Source of the DNA: CADEEN01 sp963738425
GTDB lineage: Bacteria; Pseudomonadota; Gammaproteobacteria; Burkholderiales; Burkholderiaceae_C
Reading direction: 5' to 3'
Length of the DNA: 64,000 nt
Assembly (NCBI GenBank): GCA_963738425.1
Contig: CAVTWT010000025.1
Coordinates: 1 to 64,000 of the forward strand
The translations under genes and the position numbers were made by a program. The stretch's first letter is position 1. Every line of letters begins with the position of its first letter. Below the pieces are notes generated by a model. That model did not search any database. It saw nothing but the letters and a program-made list of their open reading frames with translations, and was not told the origin of the DNA. Positions 41,673 through 49,209 of the stretch are shown here, one piece after another.

Positions 41673-42359
41673 TCATTCCCTCACGTCTCGACTGATGATC
41701 ACGTCGTCACGCAGCGCCAGCGGCTGGCCGAGCGTGGCCGCTGCCTGCGTCCAGCGTGCGTCGATGCTGGCATCGATGCGGCCGATGTCGGAGTCGACGC
41801 GGCAGCCGCCGCGCGAGATCGACGCGTCGGGCAACAGCCGTGCGCCGCGCGCTGCCAGCGCATCGGCGGCGCCTTGCTGCACCAGCGGCAGGTCGGCAGG
41901 ATTCACATGCACACGGATGTGCTTCGCCGAGAGCAGCACCGCTTCGACGGCCTGTGCCGCCACCGTGGCCACGAGTTCGGGGCGCGTGCTCAGTTCGCTG
42001 CGCACCACCTGGCGCGCGAGGGCAGCGGCACTGGCCGCCACGCTGTCGGCCATCGCCGATTCGAGCTGCGTGAATTCGGCGTCGAAGGCTGCCACCAGCG
42101 CACCGAGCTGTGCGCTCATCTGCGTGGCAAAGGCCTGCTTGAAACTTTCCAGTGCGACGAGGCCGTCGCGATAGCCGTCCTGGTATCCCGCCTGGCGCGC
42201 GCCCTGCATCGCGGCCTGATCGCCGGCCGCACGCTGCGCCTCGCTCTTGGCTGAACGCACGCCGTGCGTGGGCGCCGCTGCGTCGTCGAACGCATGCGGC
42301 CGCCAGCTCGCAAAACCTTCCAGCTCTTCGCGCGGGATGAACTCGACCGGAGTTGATTG
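41673..42359 (-). CDS. fliH: flagellar assembly protein FliH (start codon not identifiable)
   Basis: The conserved FliH N-terminal motif FIPREELEGFASWRP is encoded at about 42350-42309, upstream of the first usable start in the frame (GTG 42260). Coding therefore begins near 42359 or earlier, but no ATG, GTG or TTG is present there. The space up to the fliG stop is filled by a GC-rich repeat, and the original start has been lost, shifted or is non-standard. The rest, ~228 residues in total, is typical: a long helix, then the FliH C-terminal domain (AVLLSAKHIRVHVNPADL, DASISRGGCRVDSDIG). Negative regulator and partner of FliI. Confidence 0.8.
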   Translation of the reverse strand, partial: QSTPVEFIPREELEGFASWRPHAFDDAAAPTHGVRSAKSEAQRAAGDQAAMQGARQAGYQDGYRDGLVALESFKQAFATQMSAQLGALVAAFDAEFTQLESAMADSVAASAAALARQVVRSELSTRPELVATVAAQAVEAVLLSAKHIRVHVNPADLPLVQQGAADALAARGARLLPDASISRGGCRVDSDIGRIDASIDARWTQAAATLGQPLALRDDVIISRDVRE

Positions 42360-42418
42360 GCCCCCTTGGTCGCTGCTGCGCTGCGACCGTCCCCCGGGGG
42401 AGTGAGCGGCCTCGGGGC
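42358..42418 (-). repeat. GC-rich palindromic spacer at the fliG-fliH junction
   Basis: Contains CCCCCGGGGG and flanking GGTCGCAGCGCAGCAGCGACC hairpin sequence. It occupies all the space between the fliG stop and the first conserved FliH codons. Confidence 0.5.
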
Positions 42419-42421
42419 GGC

Positions 42422-43432
42422 TCAGACGAGCTCATCGCCGCCTCCGCCGCCGAGCACGATCTGGCCTTCGTCGGCCAGGCGGCGCACGATCTTCAGCACT
42501 TCCTTCTGCTCGGCTTCGACCTCCGACAGCCGCACCGGGCCGCGCGATTCGAGGTCTTCTTTCAGCGTTTCGGCGGCACGCGAACTCATGTTCTTGAAGA
42601 TCTTGTCGCGCAGCTCGGGCGTCGCGCCCTTGAGCGCCACGACCAGCGACTCGCTCTGCACTTCCTTGAGCAGCGCCTGGAAGCCCTTGTCGTCCAGGCG
42701 GTTCAGGTCGTCGAAGATGAACATGTTGTCCATGATCTTCTGCGCCAGCTCGGCGTCGGCCTCGCGGATGAAGTCGAGCACCGAAGTCTCGATCGGGCTG
42801 CCGAGCAGGTTGATGATTTCGGCCGCCGTCTTGACGCCGCCCAGCGAAGCGCGGCGCATCTCGCCGCCGGAGCGCAGCACCTTGCTCATGACTTCGTTCA
42901 GGTCGCTCAGCGCCGTGGGCTGGATGCCATCGAGCGAGGCGATGCGGATCAGCACCTCATTGCGCATGCGCTCGGGCAGGCCCTTCAGCACCGGTCCGGC
43001 CTGGTCCTGATCCAGATGCACCAGGATCGCAGCGACGATCTGCGGGTGTTCGTTGTGCAGCAGCTCCGCCACCGCGCCGGCGTCCATCCACTTCAGCGTT
43101 TCGATGCCGGCAGCGTCGTTGCCTTGCAGGATGCGGTCGGTGAGCAGCTTGGCCTTTTCGTTGCCGAGAGCACGCGTCAGCACGTTCTTCACATAGGCAT
43201 CGGTGTCGGCAACAAGGACGCTCTGCTCGGAGGCGACGCTCGAAAACTGCTCCAGCACGCTTTCGACCTTTTCGCGCGAGATCGATTTCATCTTCGCGAT
43301 CGTCTCGCCCAGGCGCTGCACTTCTTTCGGTTCGAGGTGCTTGAAGACTTCGGCGGCTTCTTCCTCGCCGAGCGACATCAGCAGGATCGCTGCGTTTTCG
43401 AGCCCGGCTTCATTCATGGCGACTGAACTCAT
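42422..43432 (-). CDS. fliG: flagellar motor switch protein FliG
   Basis: 336 residues. N-terminal FliF-binding domain (ENAAILLMSLGEEEAAEVFK), middle EHPQ motif (LLHNEHPQIVAAILVHLDQD) and C-terminal torque domain (FIFDDLNRLDDKGFQALLKE) with the charged residues that contact MotA. ATG 43432 overlaps the fliF stop (ATGA). Confidence 0.94.
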   Translation of the reverse strand: MSSVAMNEAGLENAAILLMSLGEEEAAEVFKHLEPKEVQRLGETIAKMKSISREKVESVLEQFSSVASEQSVLVADTDAYVKNVLTRALGNEKAKLLTDRILQGNDAAGIETLKWMDAGAVAELLHNEHPQIVAAILVHLDQDQAGPVLKGLPERMRNEVLIRIASLDGIQPTALSDLNEVMSKVLRSGGEMRRASLGGVKTAAEIINLLGSPIETSVLDFIREADAELAQKIMDNMFIFDDLNRLDDKGFQALLKEVQSESLVVALKGATPELRDKIFKNMSSRAAETLKEDLESRGPVRLSEVEAEQKEVLKIVRRLADEGQIVLGGGGGDELV

Positions 43433-45108
43433 GCGTCCTCCGCCTTCACCCAGCCGCGCACGATGTTCGCCACCGCCGCCGGGTTCTCCTTGGCCACGCT
43501 GCGTGCGTTGGCCAGGTGTTCTGCCGTGCGCGGCGCTTCGAGCATCGGCGGGCTGCCGCTCGGCAAGGCCACCGCGTTGTCTGCGACGACGTTCAACTTG
43601 CCGCCTTGCGCCGGCGCCGCCGCTGCGGGCGCTGCGGCCTTCAACGCCGGCTTGACGAAGCCGAAGAGGATGATCAGCGCCACCAGCACGAGCGCGGCCG
43701 GTGTGGCGCCGCTGCGCACCAGGTCGATCACCCAGTCCTGCTTCCAGACGGGAAGGTCCTGCGCTTTCGGGATCGCGTCGGCCTTGAACGGCGCGTTGAT
43801 CAGCTTCACCGAATCGCCACGGTCCTTGGAAAAACCGATCGCTTCCTGCACCAGGGAGGTCAGCTTCTCGATCTCTTCGTTGGGCAACGGCGTGCTGGTC
43901 GTCTTGCCGTTTGCTGCGGTCGTCACGCGGTGGTTGACGACGACGGCGGCGTTCAGGCGCTTGACGTTGCCGGTGGCGTTGCGTGTCACGCGCACGGTCT
44001 TGTCGACCTCGTAGTTCGTCACCGCATCGCGCTTCGAGTTGCCGCCCGACGTGCCGCCAGGGCCTGCTTGCAACGGCGACGCGGCACCGTTGATCGGCGC
44101 CGTGGCCGGCACCGGCGGCTGGTTCGAGGCCGCGCCAGGCACGCCCGACGGTGTGCTCTGCCCGCCGGAGCCCGAGTCGCTGACCTGCATGCTGCGCACG
44201 GCGGCCGGTGCATTGCCCTGGTTCGGTTTGAACTCTTCGGCCGTCGATTCGATTTGCGAGAAGTCGACTTCGGCGGCGATCGTCGCGCGCAGGTTGTCGC
44301 GGCCGACGATCGGCTCCAGGATGTCGATCACGCGCTTGTGATAGCTCTGCTCGACCTGCTGCACATACTGCAACTGCTGCGCGTCGAGGCCCTGGCCGCT
44401 GGCGCCGTCGGCGGACGCCGAGAGCAGCGCGCCACTCTGGTCGATGACGCTGACCGCTTTGGTCGTCATTTCCGGCACCGAGGACGAGACGAGGTGGACG
44501 ATGCCGGCGATCTGCGTGCGGTCGAGCGCGCGGCCGGGGTGCAGCGTCACCAGCACCGAAGCCGAAGGCTTCTGCTGCTCGCGAAAGAAGCCGTTCTGCT
44601 GCGGCAGTGCCAGGTGCACACGTGCCGCCTGCACGGCGCCCAGCGCCAGGATCGAACGTGTGAGTTCGCCTTCCAGACCGCGCTGGAACGTCAGCCGCTC
44701 CTGGAATTGCGTCTGGCCGAACTTGGCGTTGTCCATCAGCTCGAAGCCGATCACGCTGCCTTTGGGCAGGCCGGCCGAAGCCAGCTTCAGGCGGGCGTCG
44801 TGAACTTGTGACGACGGCACCAGGATCGCGTTGCCGCCGTCGGCGTGGCGGTACGGGATGTTCATCTGCGACAACTGCGCAATGATCGCGCCGCCGTCCT
44901 TCTCATTCAGGTTCGCGTACAGCACCTTGTAATCACCGCGCGCGCTCCACATCGACAGGGCGGCCAGCACGGCGATCAGGCCGGCCGCGCCGAGGCCGAG
45001 CTTCATCTTGGCGGCCGCGGGCAACAAGGCCAGACGAGACAGCGCGCCGTTGTCGCCGGTCTGCGGCGAGGCGGGGGTTCCAACTTGTGCAACAGCCGTG
45101 GTGTTCAT
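43429..45108 (-). CDS. fliF: flagellar MS-ring protein FliF
   Basis: 559 residues from ATG 45108. Two transmembrane helices (LGAAGLIAVLAALSMW near residue 40; ATPAALVLVALIILFGFVKP near 460) flank the large periplasmic ring domain (ILVPSSQVHDARLKLASAGL, YEVDKTVRVTRNATGNVKRL). The C-terminal tail binds FliG. First gene of the - strand fli operon, divergent from fliE. Confidence 0.94.
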   Translation of the reverse strand: MNTTAVAQVGTPASPQTGDNGALSRLALLPAAAKMKLGLGAAGLIAVLAALSMWSARGDYKVLYANLNEKDGGAIIAQLSQMNIPYRHADGGNAILVPSSQVHDARLKLASAGLPKGSVIGFELMDNAKFGQTQFQERLTFQRGLEGELTRSILALGAVQAARVHLALPQQNGFFREQQKPSASVLVTLHPGRALDRTQIAGIVHLVSSSVPEMTTKAVSVIDQSGALLSASADGASGQGLDAQQLQYVQQVEQSYHKRVIDILEPIVGRDNLRATIAAEVDFSQIESTAEEFKPNQGNAPAAVRSMQVSDSGSGGQSTPSGVPGAASNQPPVPATAPINGAASPLQAGPGGTSGGNSKRDAVTNYEVDKTVRVTRNATGNVKRLNAAVVVNHRVTTAANGKTTSTPLPNEEIEKLTSLVQEAIGFSKDRGDSVKLINAPFKADAIPKAQDLPVWKQDWVIDLVRSGATPAALVLVALIILFGFVKPALKAAAPAAAAPAQGGKLNVVADNAVALPSGSPPMLEAPRTAEHLANARSVAKENPAAVANIVRGWVKAEDA

Positions 45109-45244
45109 GCGCTCGTTGTGTGCGTGAGGTGCCGACCGAGCGCACGCCAAGTGGCCTTGCGTCCCGGAATGGAGGGCATTGTTCGGCGCGGGGGGCGAAA
45201 GCTATAGCGCGAACAGTCGGACAAACGACGTTCACTTCCGCTCC

Positions 45245-45272
45245 TTGCAAGCGAGTCGTGACAACCTACAGT
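45245..45272 (+). promoter_or_regulatory. possible sigma-70-type promoter of fliE
   Basis: TTGCAA (45245-45250) and TACAGT (45267-45272) with 16-bp spacing, ending ~40 bp before the fliE ATG. It lies in the 205-bp fliF-fliE divergent region; no convincing sigma-54 or sigma-28 site was found there. Confidence 0.35.
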
Positions 45273-45313
45273 GCGGCCATCGTTGGCTTCAACCGGCGTG
45301 ACAGGAATCACAG

Positions 45314-45646
45314 ATGGATGCGATCGGTGGACTGAAACCCTTCAACTTTGCGCAGGCCGCGGCCCGCGCAGGCTTGGGCGTGGATGGCCAGCCGCTGTCG
45401 GCCAAGAAAGCGGCCGGCCCCGAAGGCGGCTTTGCCACGGCGATGACGCAGGCGCTGAAATCAGTGAGCGCGCAGCAGCTGGAGTCGCAAGGCCTGCAAC
45501 GCGAACTGCAGATGGACAACCCGACGGTCAGCCTCGAGCAGACGATGGTGTCGATGCAGAAAGCGCAGATCGGCTTTCAGGCCGCGCTGGCGGTGCGCAA
45601 CCAGTTCGTGCGGGCGTACACCGACATCATGAACATGCAGGTCTGA
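45314..45646 (+). CDS. fliE: flagellar hook-basal body protein FliE
   Basis: 110 residues from ATG 45314. The conserved C-terminal half (NPTVSLEQTMVSMQKAQIGF, then QAALAVRNQFVRAYTDIMNM) identifies FliE, which joins the MS ring to the rod. Monocistronic here and divergent from fliF, a usual arrangement. The 246 bp that follow hold no recognisable gene. Confidence 0.92.
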   Translation: MDAIGGLKPFNFAQAAARAGLGVDGQPLSAKKAAGPEGGFATAMTQALKSVSAQQLESQGLQRELQMDNPTVSLEQTMVSMQKAQIGFQAALAVRNQFVRAYTDIMNMQV

Positions 45647-45892
45647 GCGAGCTGGCCTGCACCCCCGTGGGCTGGCCCATCGCCCGCGTCGACGAAGGCA
45701 GAATCGCGCTGCGCCGCGATTTGAGGCGCGCCGCTTTGCACTTCTTGTTCGACCCCGGTGAAACCCGATCTCTGAAGCTCACAATGCGGCATCCATGCGG
45801 TCTTCAGGCCTGTCCGCGCCTCCATGTTCGGGATCACGTGGCCGTGATACGCAGCAAAACTGTCGCCCGATAACAAATTAGATCGCTGAGCA

Positions 45893-46402
45893 GTGCCGCC
45901 CTCTTCCTCCCCCAGCACGCCGAAGGCTCTGGATGCAATGGTTCTCGAACTGCTCGCAGTGCTTGAACTGCAGCCCGAGTCCGGCAAGTGGCTCAAGTAC
46001 AAGAAACCGGAGCACTTCACGCCTGAACCCTCAGAGTGCCACATAAACGCGTGGCTTCAGCGGAAGTACGTTCGAAGCGGCTCGGTTTGCAGCGGATGGA
46101 CCATCTGGCAACACCGCTTGGCGAAGTTCGTCGAGGCGCAGTTCCACTCGGTTTGGCGCAGCGACGAAGGCGCACTGGTTGATGTTACGCCACGCCAAGA
46201 TGGAGAGAAGCGAATACTCTTTGTGCCAGATCCGGGTCGGTCTATACGCCTCACACATCACGAGGGTTCGCCAGCCATCGAAACCTTTGACAACGTGAGA
46301 ATCCAATTTGGGCAACTGATCAATGGCCCAACGGAGCAGGTTCATGTGTTGACCACGAAGCTCATCTATGAACATGGCCTCGTCCTTCGCTCAGCGACCT
46401 GA
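45893..46402 (+). CDS. accessory protein with Cys-His-Asp pattern, unknown function
   Basis: 169 residues from GTG 45893, or 154 from ATG 45938; the latter has GAAGG upstream and may be the true start. Composition is more A/T-rich than the flagellar genes. Conserved-looking blocks are ECHINAWLQRKY, SGWTIWQHRLAKFVEAQFHS, VWRSDEGALVDVTPRQDGEK and ILFVPDPGRS. An ordered Cys-His, then His in QFH, then Asp in DVTP resembles the catalytic order of papain-like or transglutaminase-like folds, but this is inference from spacing only. No signal peptide. It is the first of three + strand accessory genes inside the flagellar cluster. Confidence 0.6.
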   Translation: MPPSSSPSTPKALDAMVLELLAVLELQPESGKWLKYKKPEHFTPEPSECHINAWLQRKYVRSGSVCSGWTIWQHRLAKFVEAQFHSVWRSDEGALVDVTPRQDGEKRILFVPDPGRSIRLTHHEGSPAIETFDNVRIQFGQLINGPTEQVHVLTTKLIYEHGLVLRSAT

Positions 46403-46419
46403 CCACTTCATCGCGCGGA

Positions 46420-46452
46420 CGTCCGAAGCCTCGCGAAGCGAGCTTTCGGACG
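46420..46452 (+). repeat. imperfect stem-loop resembling an attC-type palindrome
   Basis: Arms CGTCCGAA (46420-46427) and TTCGGACG (46445-46452) enclose an inner stem CTCGC-gaa-GCGAG. GTTGAGC, fitting the core consensus GTTRRRY, lies 17 bp further right. The left core (RYYYAAC) is not well matched. It may be a degenerate cassette recombination site or only a terminator for the preceding gene. Confidence 0.35.
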
Positions 46453-46458
46453 CCGCTG

Positions 46459-46926
46459 ATGTCGAACGTTGAGCCGCTTGAAGTGAGAGAGCAGAAGGCT
46501 GTGGCGCCTGCAAAACCGAAACCGCGCTCACATGCGTCCGCCGCCGACTCGACGAAAGCGGTCGAAGAGTTCATGCTGGCTCTCGAGCACAAGCCCAAGG
46601 ACGAAATCCAGGCCATCCGACGCTCGATCCTGGGCGCCGATCCGCGCATTGCCGAAGGCATCAAGTGGAACGCTCCCAGCTTTCGCACGACCGAGTACTT
46701 CGCCACGACGAATCTTCGGGAGAAGAACGGGGTTGGCATCATTCTTCACCTTGGAGCCAAGGTCCGAGACGTCGCACCTGAGGGCCTGCTGATTGACGAT
46801 TCCGAGAAGCTCTTGAAGTGGCTCGCCCGCGACAGGGCGACGATCGTGTTCAAGGACATGAACGATTTCAAGGCCAGGGAAGCCGCCTTCCTCGGCATCA
46901 TCCGCAGCTGGATCATCCACGTCTGA
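46459..46926 (+). CDS. DUF1801-domain protein
   Basis: 155 residues from ATG 46459. A ~35-residue charged leader is followed by the DUF1801 (YdhG-like) fold: VEEFMLALEHKPKDEIQAIR, RIAEGIKWNAPSFRTTEYFA, VGIILHLGAKVRD and a C-terminal Arg/Trp helix. Cytoplasmic, function unknown; related proteins are small accessory or stress-associated proteins. The second of the + strand accessory genes here. Confidence 0.78.
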   Translation: MSNVEPLEVREQKAVAPAKPKPRSHASAADSTKAVEEFMLALEHKPKDEIQAIRRSILGADPRIAEGIKWNAPSFRTTEYFATTNLREKNGVGIILHLGAKVRDVAPEGLLIDDSEKLLKWLARDRATIVFKDMNDFKAREAAFLGIIRSWIIHV

Positions 46927-47063
46927 GGCGTCCGAGTTCAGCAGACTGCAGTCGGCGCAGACGTGGCCATTCCGTTGGCTCTTGACTCGGCGTAGCATGC
47001 TGCCGGTCGCTATCACTCCGACTCGCGCCACGTCAACGCCCGCCACTGCGAGGAGACAAGATC

Positions 47064-47495
47064 ATGGCAACTTCACCCTTCGGCGGAGTTATCCAGGCCG
47101 TACTGCTCTCGCTGGTCGCCACACAGGCATTCTCCCAATCGCCAGCTGGGTTGCCGGGATCGGAGATATCCAAGCTGGTGAGCGGGCGCAGTCTGGCGAT
47201 CTCCTTCTATGGAGATCCGACCAACACGGCCAGCACGAGCATCTGGGACTTTCGAAAGGACGGCTCCGTGTGCGCACGAATCATTGGAGCCGGTCGTCGT
47301 GAGAAGTGTGCCGAGGAAGGGAAATGGAACATCAGCAACGACATGCTCTGCTGGGACCTGCCTTCCATCGGCAGATCTCTGGGAACCAACCCTGCATGCT
47401 CTTCAGCGAAACAGCCGAAGCCGGATCGACTCGAGCTTCGCAATCAGAAAACGCCAGACCTGACGTTTGCGTTGGTGCTGATCCTGAGCCCGTGA
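47064..47495 (+). CDS. secreted protein of unknown function
   Basis: 143 residues from ATG 47064, preceded by GAGGAG. A signal peptide (VLLSLVATQAFS|Q) predicts periplasmic export. The mature part has a lipocalin/DUF995-like look (GRSLAISFYG, SIWDFRKDGSVCARI, GKWNISNDMLCWDLPS) with three Cys. Such short beta-rich periplasmic proteins are common and uncharacterised. The third + strand accessory gene, ending 13 bp before the convergent ycgR stop. Confidence 0.6.
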   Translation: MATSPFGGVIQAVLLSLVATQAFSQSPAGLPGSEISKLVSGRSLAISFYGDPTNTASTSIWDFRKDGSVCARIIGAGRREKCAEEGKWNISNDMLCWDLPSIGRSLGTNPACSSAKQPKPDRLELRNQKTPDLTFALVLILSP

Positions 47496-47508
47496 GCGTC
47501 AACAGGTC

Positions 47509-48282
47509 CTAGCCCAGCAACAGAAACTTCTCCCGCCGCTGCGTCAGATCGATGTAGCGCTGCAATGCACGCTGTGCGGTGCCGTCGAGGCGTGCGAACG
47601 AGCAGCCGAGGCGCGAGACGCGGCTGCTGGCGCCGAAGCCGCCGCTGACGTGTTGCACCGTCAGCGGGACGATGAGCAGCGTGTCGGCGTCGAGTTCGAG
47701 GCGCACGCCGTCGAGCGATGTGCCGGGCGCGATCGGCGCCGCCTCGGCCGGCAGTTGCAGCGCGCAGCCGCCGACGCTGACGTCGAGCACGCGCAGCGTC
47801 AGCATCTCGCCGCGCGAGGCCGGGTGGCGCAGGTGGGCGACGGCGCTGTCGCGCGTGCGCACGCGGAAGAACTCGCGGCGCTGGAATCGGTAGAGCACGT
47901 CGGGCAGGACGGCCTGCAAGGCGCTGGCGTTGTGGCCGTGGGCGAGCATCAGGCCTTGCAGGTCGAACTGCAGCTTGATGGCGTCGAGATACGCCACGGC
48001 CGTGGCTTCGCCGGTCTCGACCAGCGCGCGGATCTGCGGATGGACGGCATCGGCGTCGAAGCTGACACGCCGCCCCGGCGCGTCCACGGCCCACAGCGTC
48101 GAGGTGTAGGCGGCGCCGCCGGGCGCCGAGAGTTGCACCAGCACCGCGCTGGCGACCAGGCGGCGCAGCAGTGCCAACACTTCCTCCGGATGATCGACAC
48201 GAAACTCGTCGATCGCGCGGCCGGTGATCGTGGACAGCGGCGCGGGCTGCGTCGCTTCGAAGTTGTTGGCCTGGGGGCTCAT
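47509..48282 (-). CDS. ycgR: flagellar brake protein YcgR (PilZ domain)
   Basis: 257 residues. N-terminal YcgR domain (VDHPEEVLALLRRLVASAVL), then a PilZ domain with both c-di-GMP motifs: RREFFRVR (RxxxR) near residue 134 and DVSVGG (D/NxSxxG) near residue 168. Binding of c-di-GMP lets YcgR act on the motor to slow swimming. It starts 14 bp after fliT on the same strand. Confidence 0.88.
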   Translation of the reverse strand: MSPQANNFEATQPAPLSTITGRAIDEFRVDHPEEVLALLRRLVASAVLVQLSAPGGAAYTSTLWAVDAPGRRVSFDADAVHPQIRALVETGEATAVAYLDAIKLQFDLQGLMLAHGHNASALQAVLPDVLYRFQRREFFRVRTRDSAVAHLRHPASRGEMLTLRVLDVSVGGCALQLPAEAAPIAPGTSLDGVRLELDADTLLIVPLTVQHVSGGFGASSRVSRLGCSFARLDGTAQRALQRYIDLTQRREKFLLLG

Positions 48283-48296
48283 GACATCAGGAGGGG

Positions 48297-48623
48297 CTAG
48301 TGCAGCGTGCGGGATTTTCCGGTCATCATCTGGTCGAGATCTTCCAGCCAGGGCTCGGCCAGCGTGCGGATCTCGGCGTCGTTGACGAGGATGCGCTGCA
48401 TGATGCGGCTCTTCTGCTTGCCTTCTTCCGCAGCGAGGCTGTGTTCGGTGGCGGCGTGCTTCAACTGCGCGATCAGCAGCACGCAGGCGCCTTCGAGCTT
48501 GACGACCTGGTCCCAGTTGGCAGCACGTGCCGCTGCCAGCATGTCGTTGCTGGCGCGCTCCAGGGCTTCGTAGTAGCCGAGCAGCCGGGTGTCCATCGCG
48601 TGGGTGGAGGTGGTGGTGTTCAT
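48297..48623 (-). CDS. fliT: flagellar protein FliT-like chaperone
   Basis: 108 residues from ATG 48623. All-helical (LLGYYEALERASNDMLAAAR, WDQVVKLEGACVLLIAQLKH, IRTLAEPWLEDLDQMM). Length, helical content and position between fliS and ycgR, downstream of fliD, fit FliT, the export chaperone for FliD. Sequence conservation in this family is low, so context carries much of the call. Confidence 0.78.
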   Translation of the reverse strand: MNTTTSTHAMDTRLLGYYEALERASNDMLAAARAANWDQVVKLEGACVLLIAQLKHAATEHSLAAEEGKQKSRIMQRILVNDAEIRTLAEPWLEDLDQMMTGKSRTLH

Positions 48624-48643
48624 GGCGTGTGGTCCCCTGCGCA

Positions 48644-49084
48644 TCAGCGTTGTGCCGAGGCGCCGTCGATTTGCGGCGCGATCGATTGCCAGGCCTCGTG
48701 CAGGGGCTTCATCAGCTCGCGGCACTCGTCGAGCGCGGCGCTGTCGTTCTTCAGATTGGCTTGCGTCAGGCGCAGCGTGACGTAGGCGTAGAGGTCCGAC
48801 AGGTCCGCGGCCAACGTGCCGCCGGCGCCGAGGTCGAGGCTGGCCTTCAGGCCCTCTTCGACGATGCGCACCGCGCGTCCGATTTCGCGGCCCTTGAGTT
48901 CGGTCTGGCCGGCGGCCATGGCCGCCTTGGCGCGCATCAGCGACTCGAAAAAGCCGTCGAGCAGCATCGCGACCAGCTTGTGCGGCGAGGCACCCTGGAC
49001 GCCGGTCTCGACGCCGACCTGGCTGTACATGTGGGCGGGGGCGCGGCCGTAGGCCGAAGCAGCGGTGCGGTGCGGTGCGTACAT
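48644..49084 (-). CDS. fliS: flagellin export chaperone FliS
   Basis: 146 residues. FliS landmarks are YSQVGVETGVQGASPHKLVA, MLLDGFFESLMRAKAAMAAG and LYAYVTLRLTQANLKND. Binds the flagellin C-terminus and keeps it unpolymerised before export. Lies between fliD and fliT as expected. Confidence 0.92.
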   Translation of the reverse strand: MYAPHRTAASAYGRAPAHMYSQVGVETGVQGASPHKLVAMLLDGFFESLMRAKAAMAAGQTELKGREIGRAVRIVEEGLKASLDLGAGGTLAADLSDLYAYVTLRLTQANLKNDSAALDECRELMKPLHEAWQSIAPQIDGASAQR

Positions 49085-49209
49085 GGGGCGGCTACCTGTG
49101 AACGAAAGTGTCTGGGCTTGCCAGGGTTATCGTCCGTGGAGCGCCGCGCTTGAGGCTGCTGATCGCTGGGATTGACCGCGAATTTTCGCCAAACTCCGCG
49201 AGCGAAAAC

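Noticed and set aside
45271..45873. A 200-codon + strand frame over fliE and the following gap
   Set aside because: Out of frame with FliE and Arg-rich; its last ~75 codons in the gap match nothing I know.
46927..47063. Second attC site between DUF1801 and the secreted protein
   Set aside because: Only short imperfect repeats are present and no core motif pair; not enough to call a cassette boundary.
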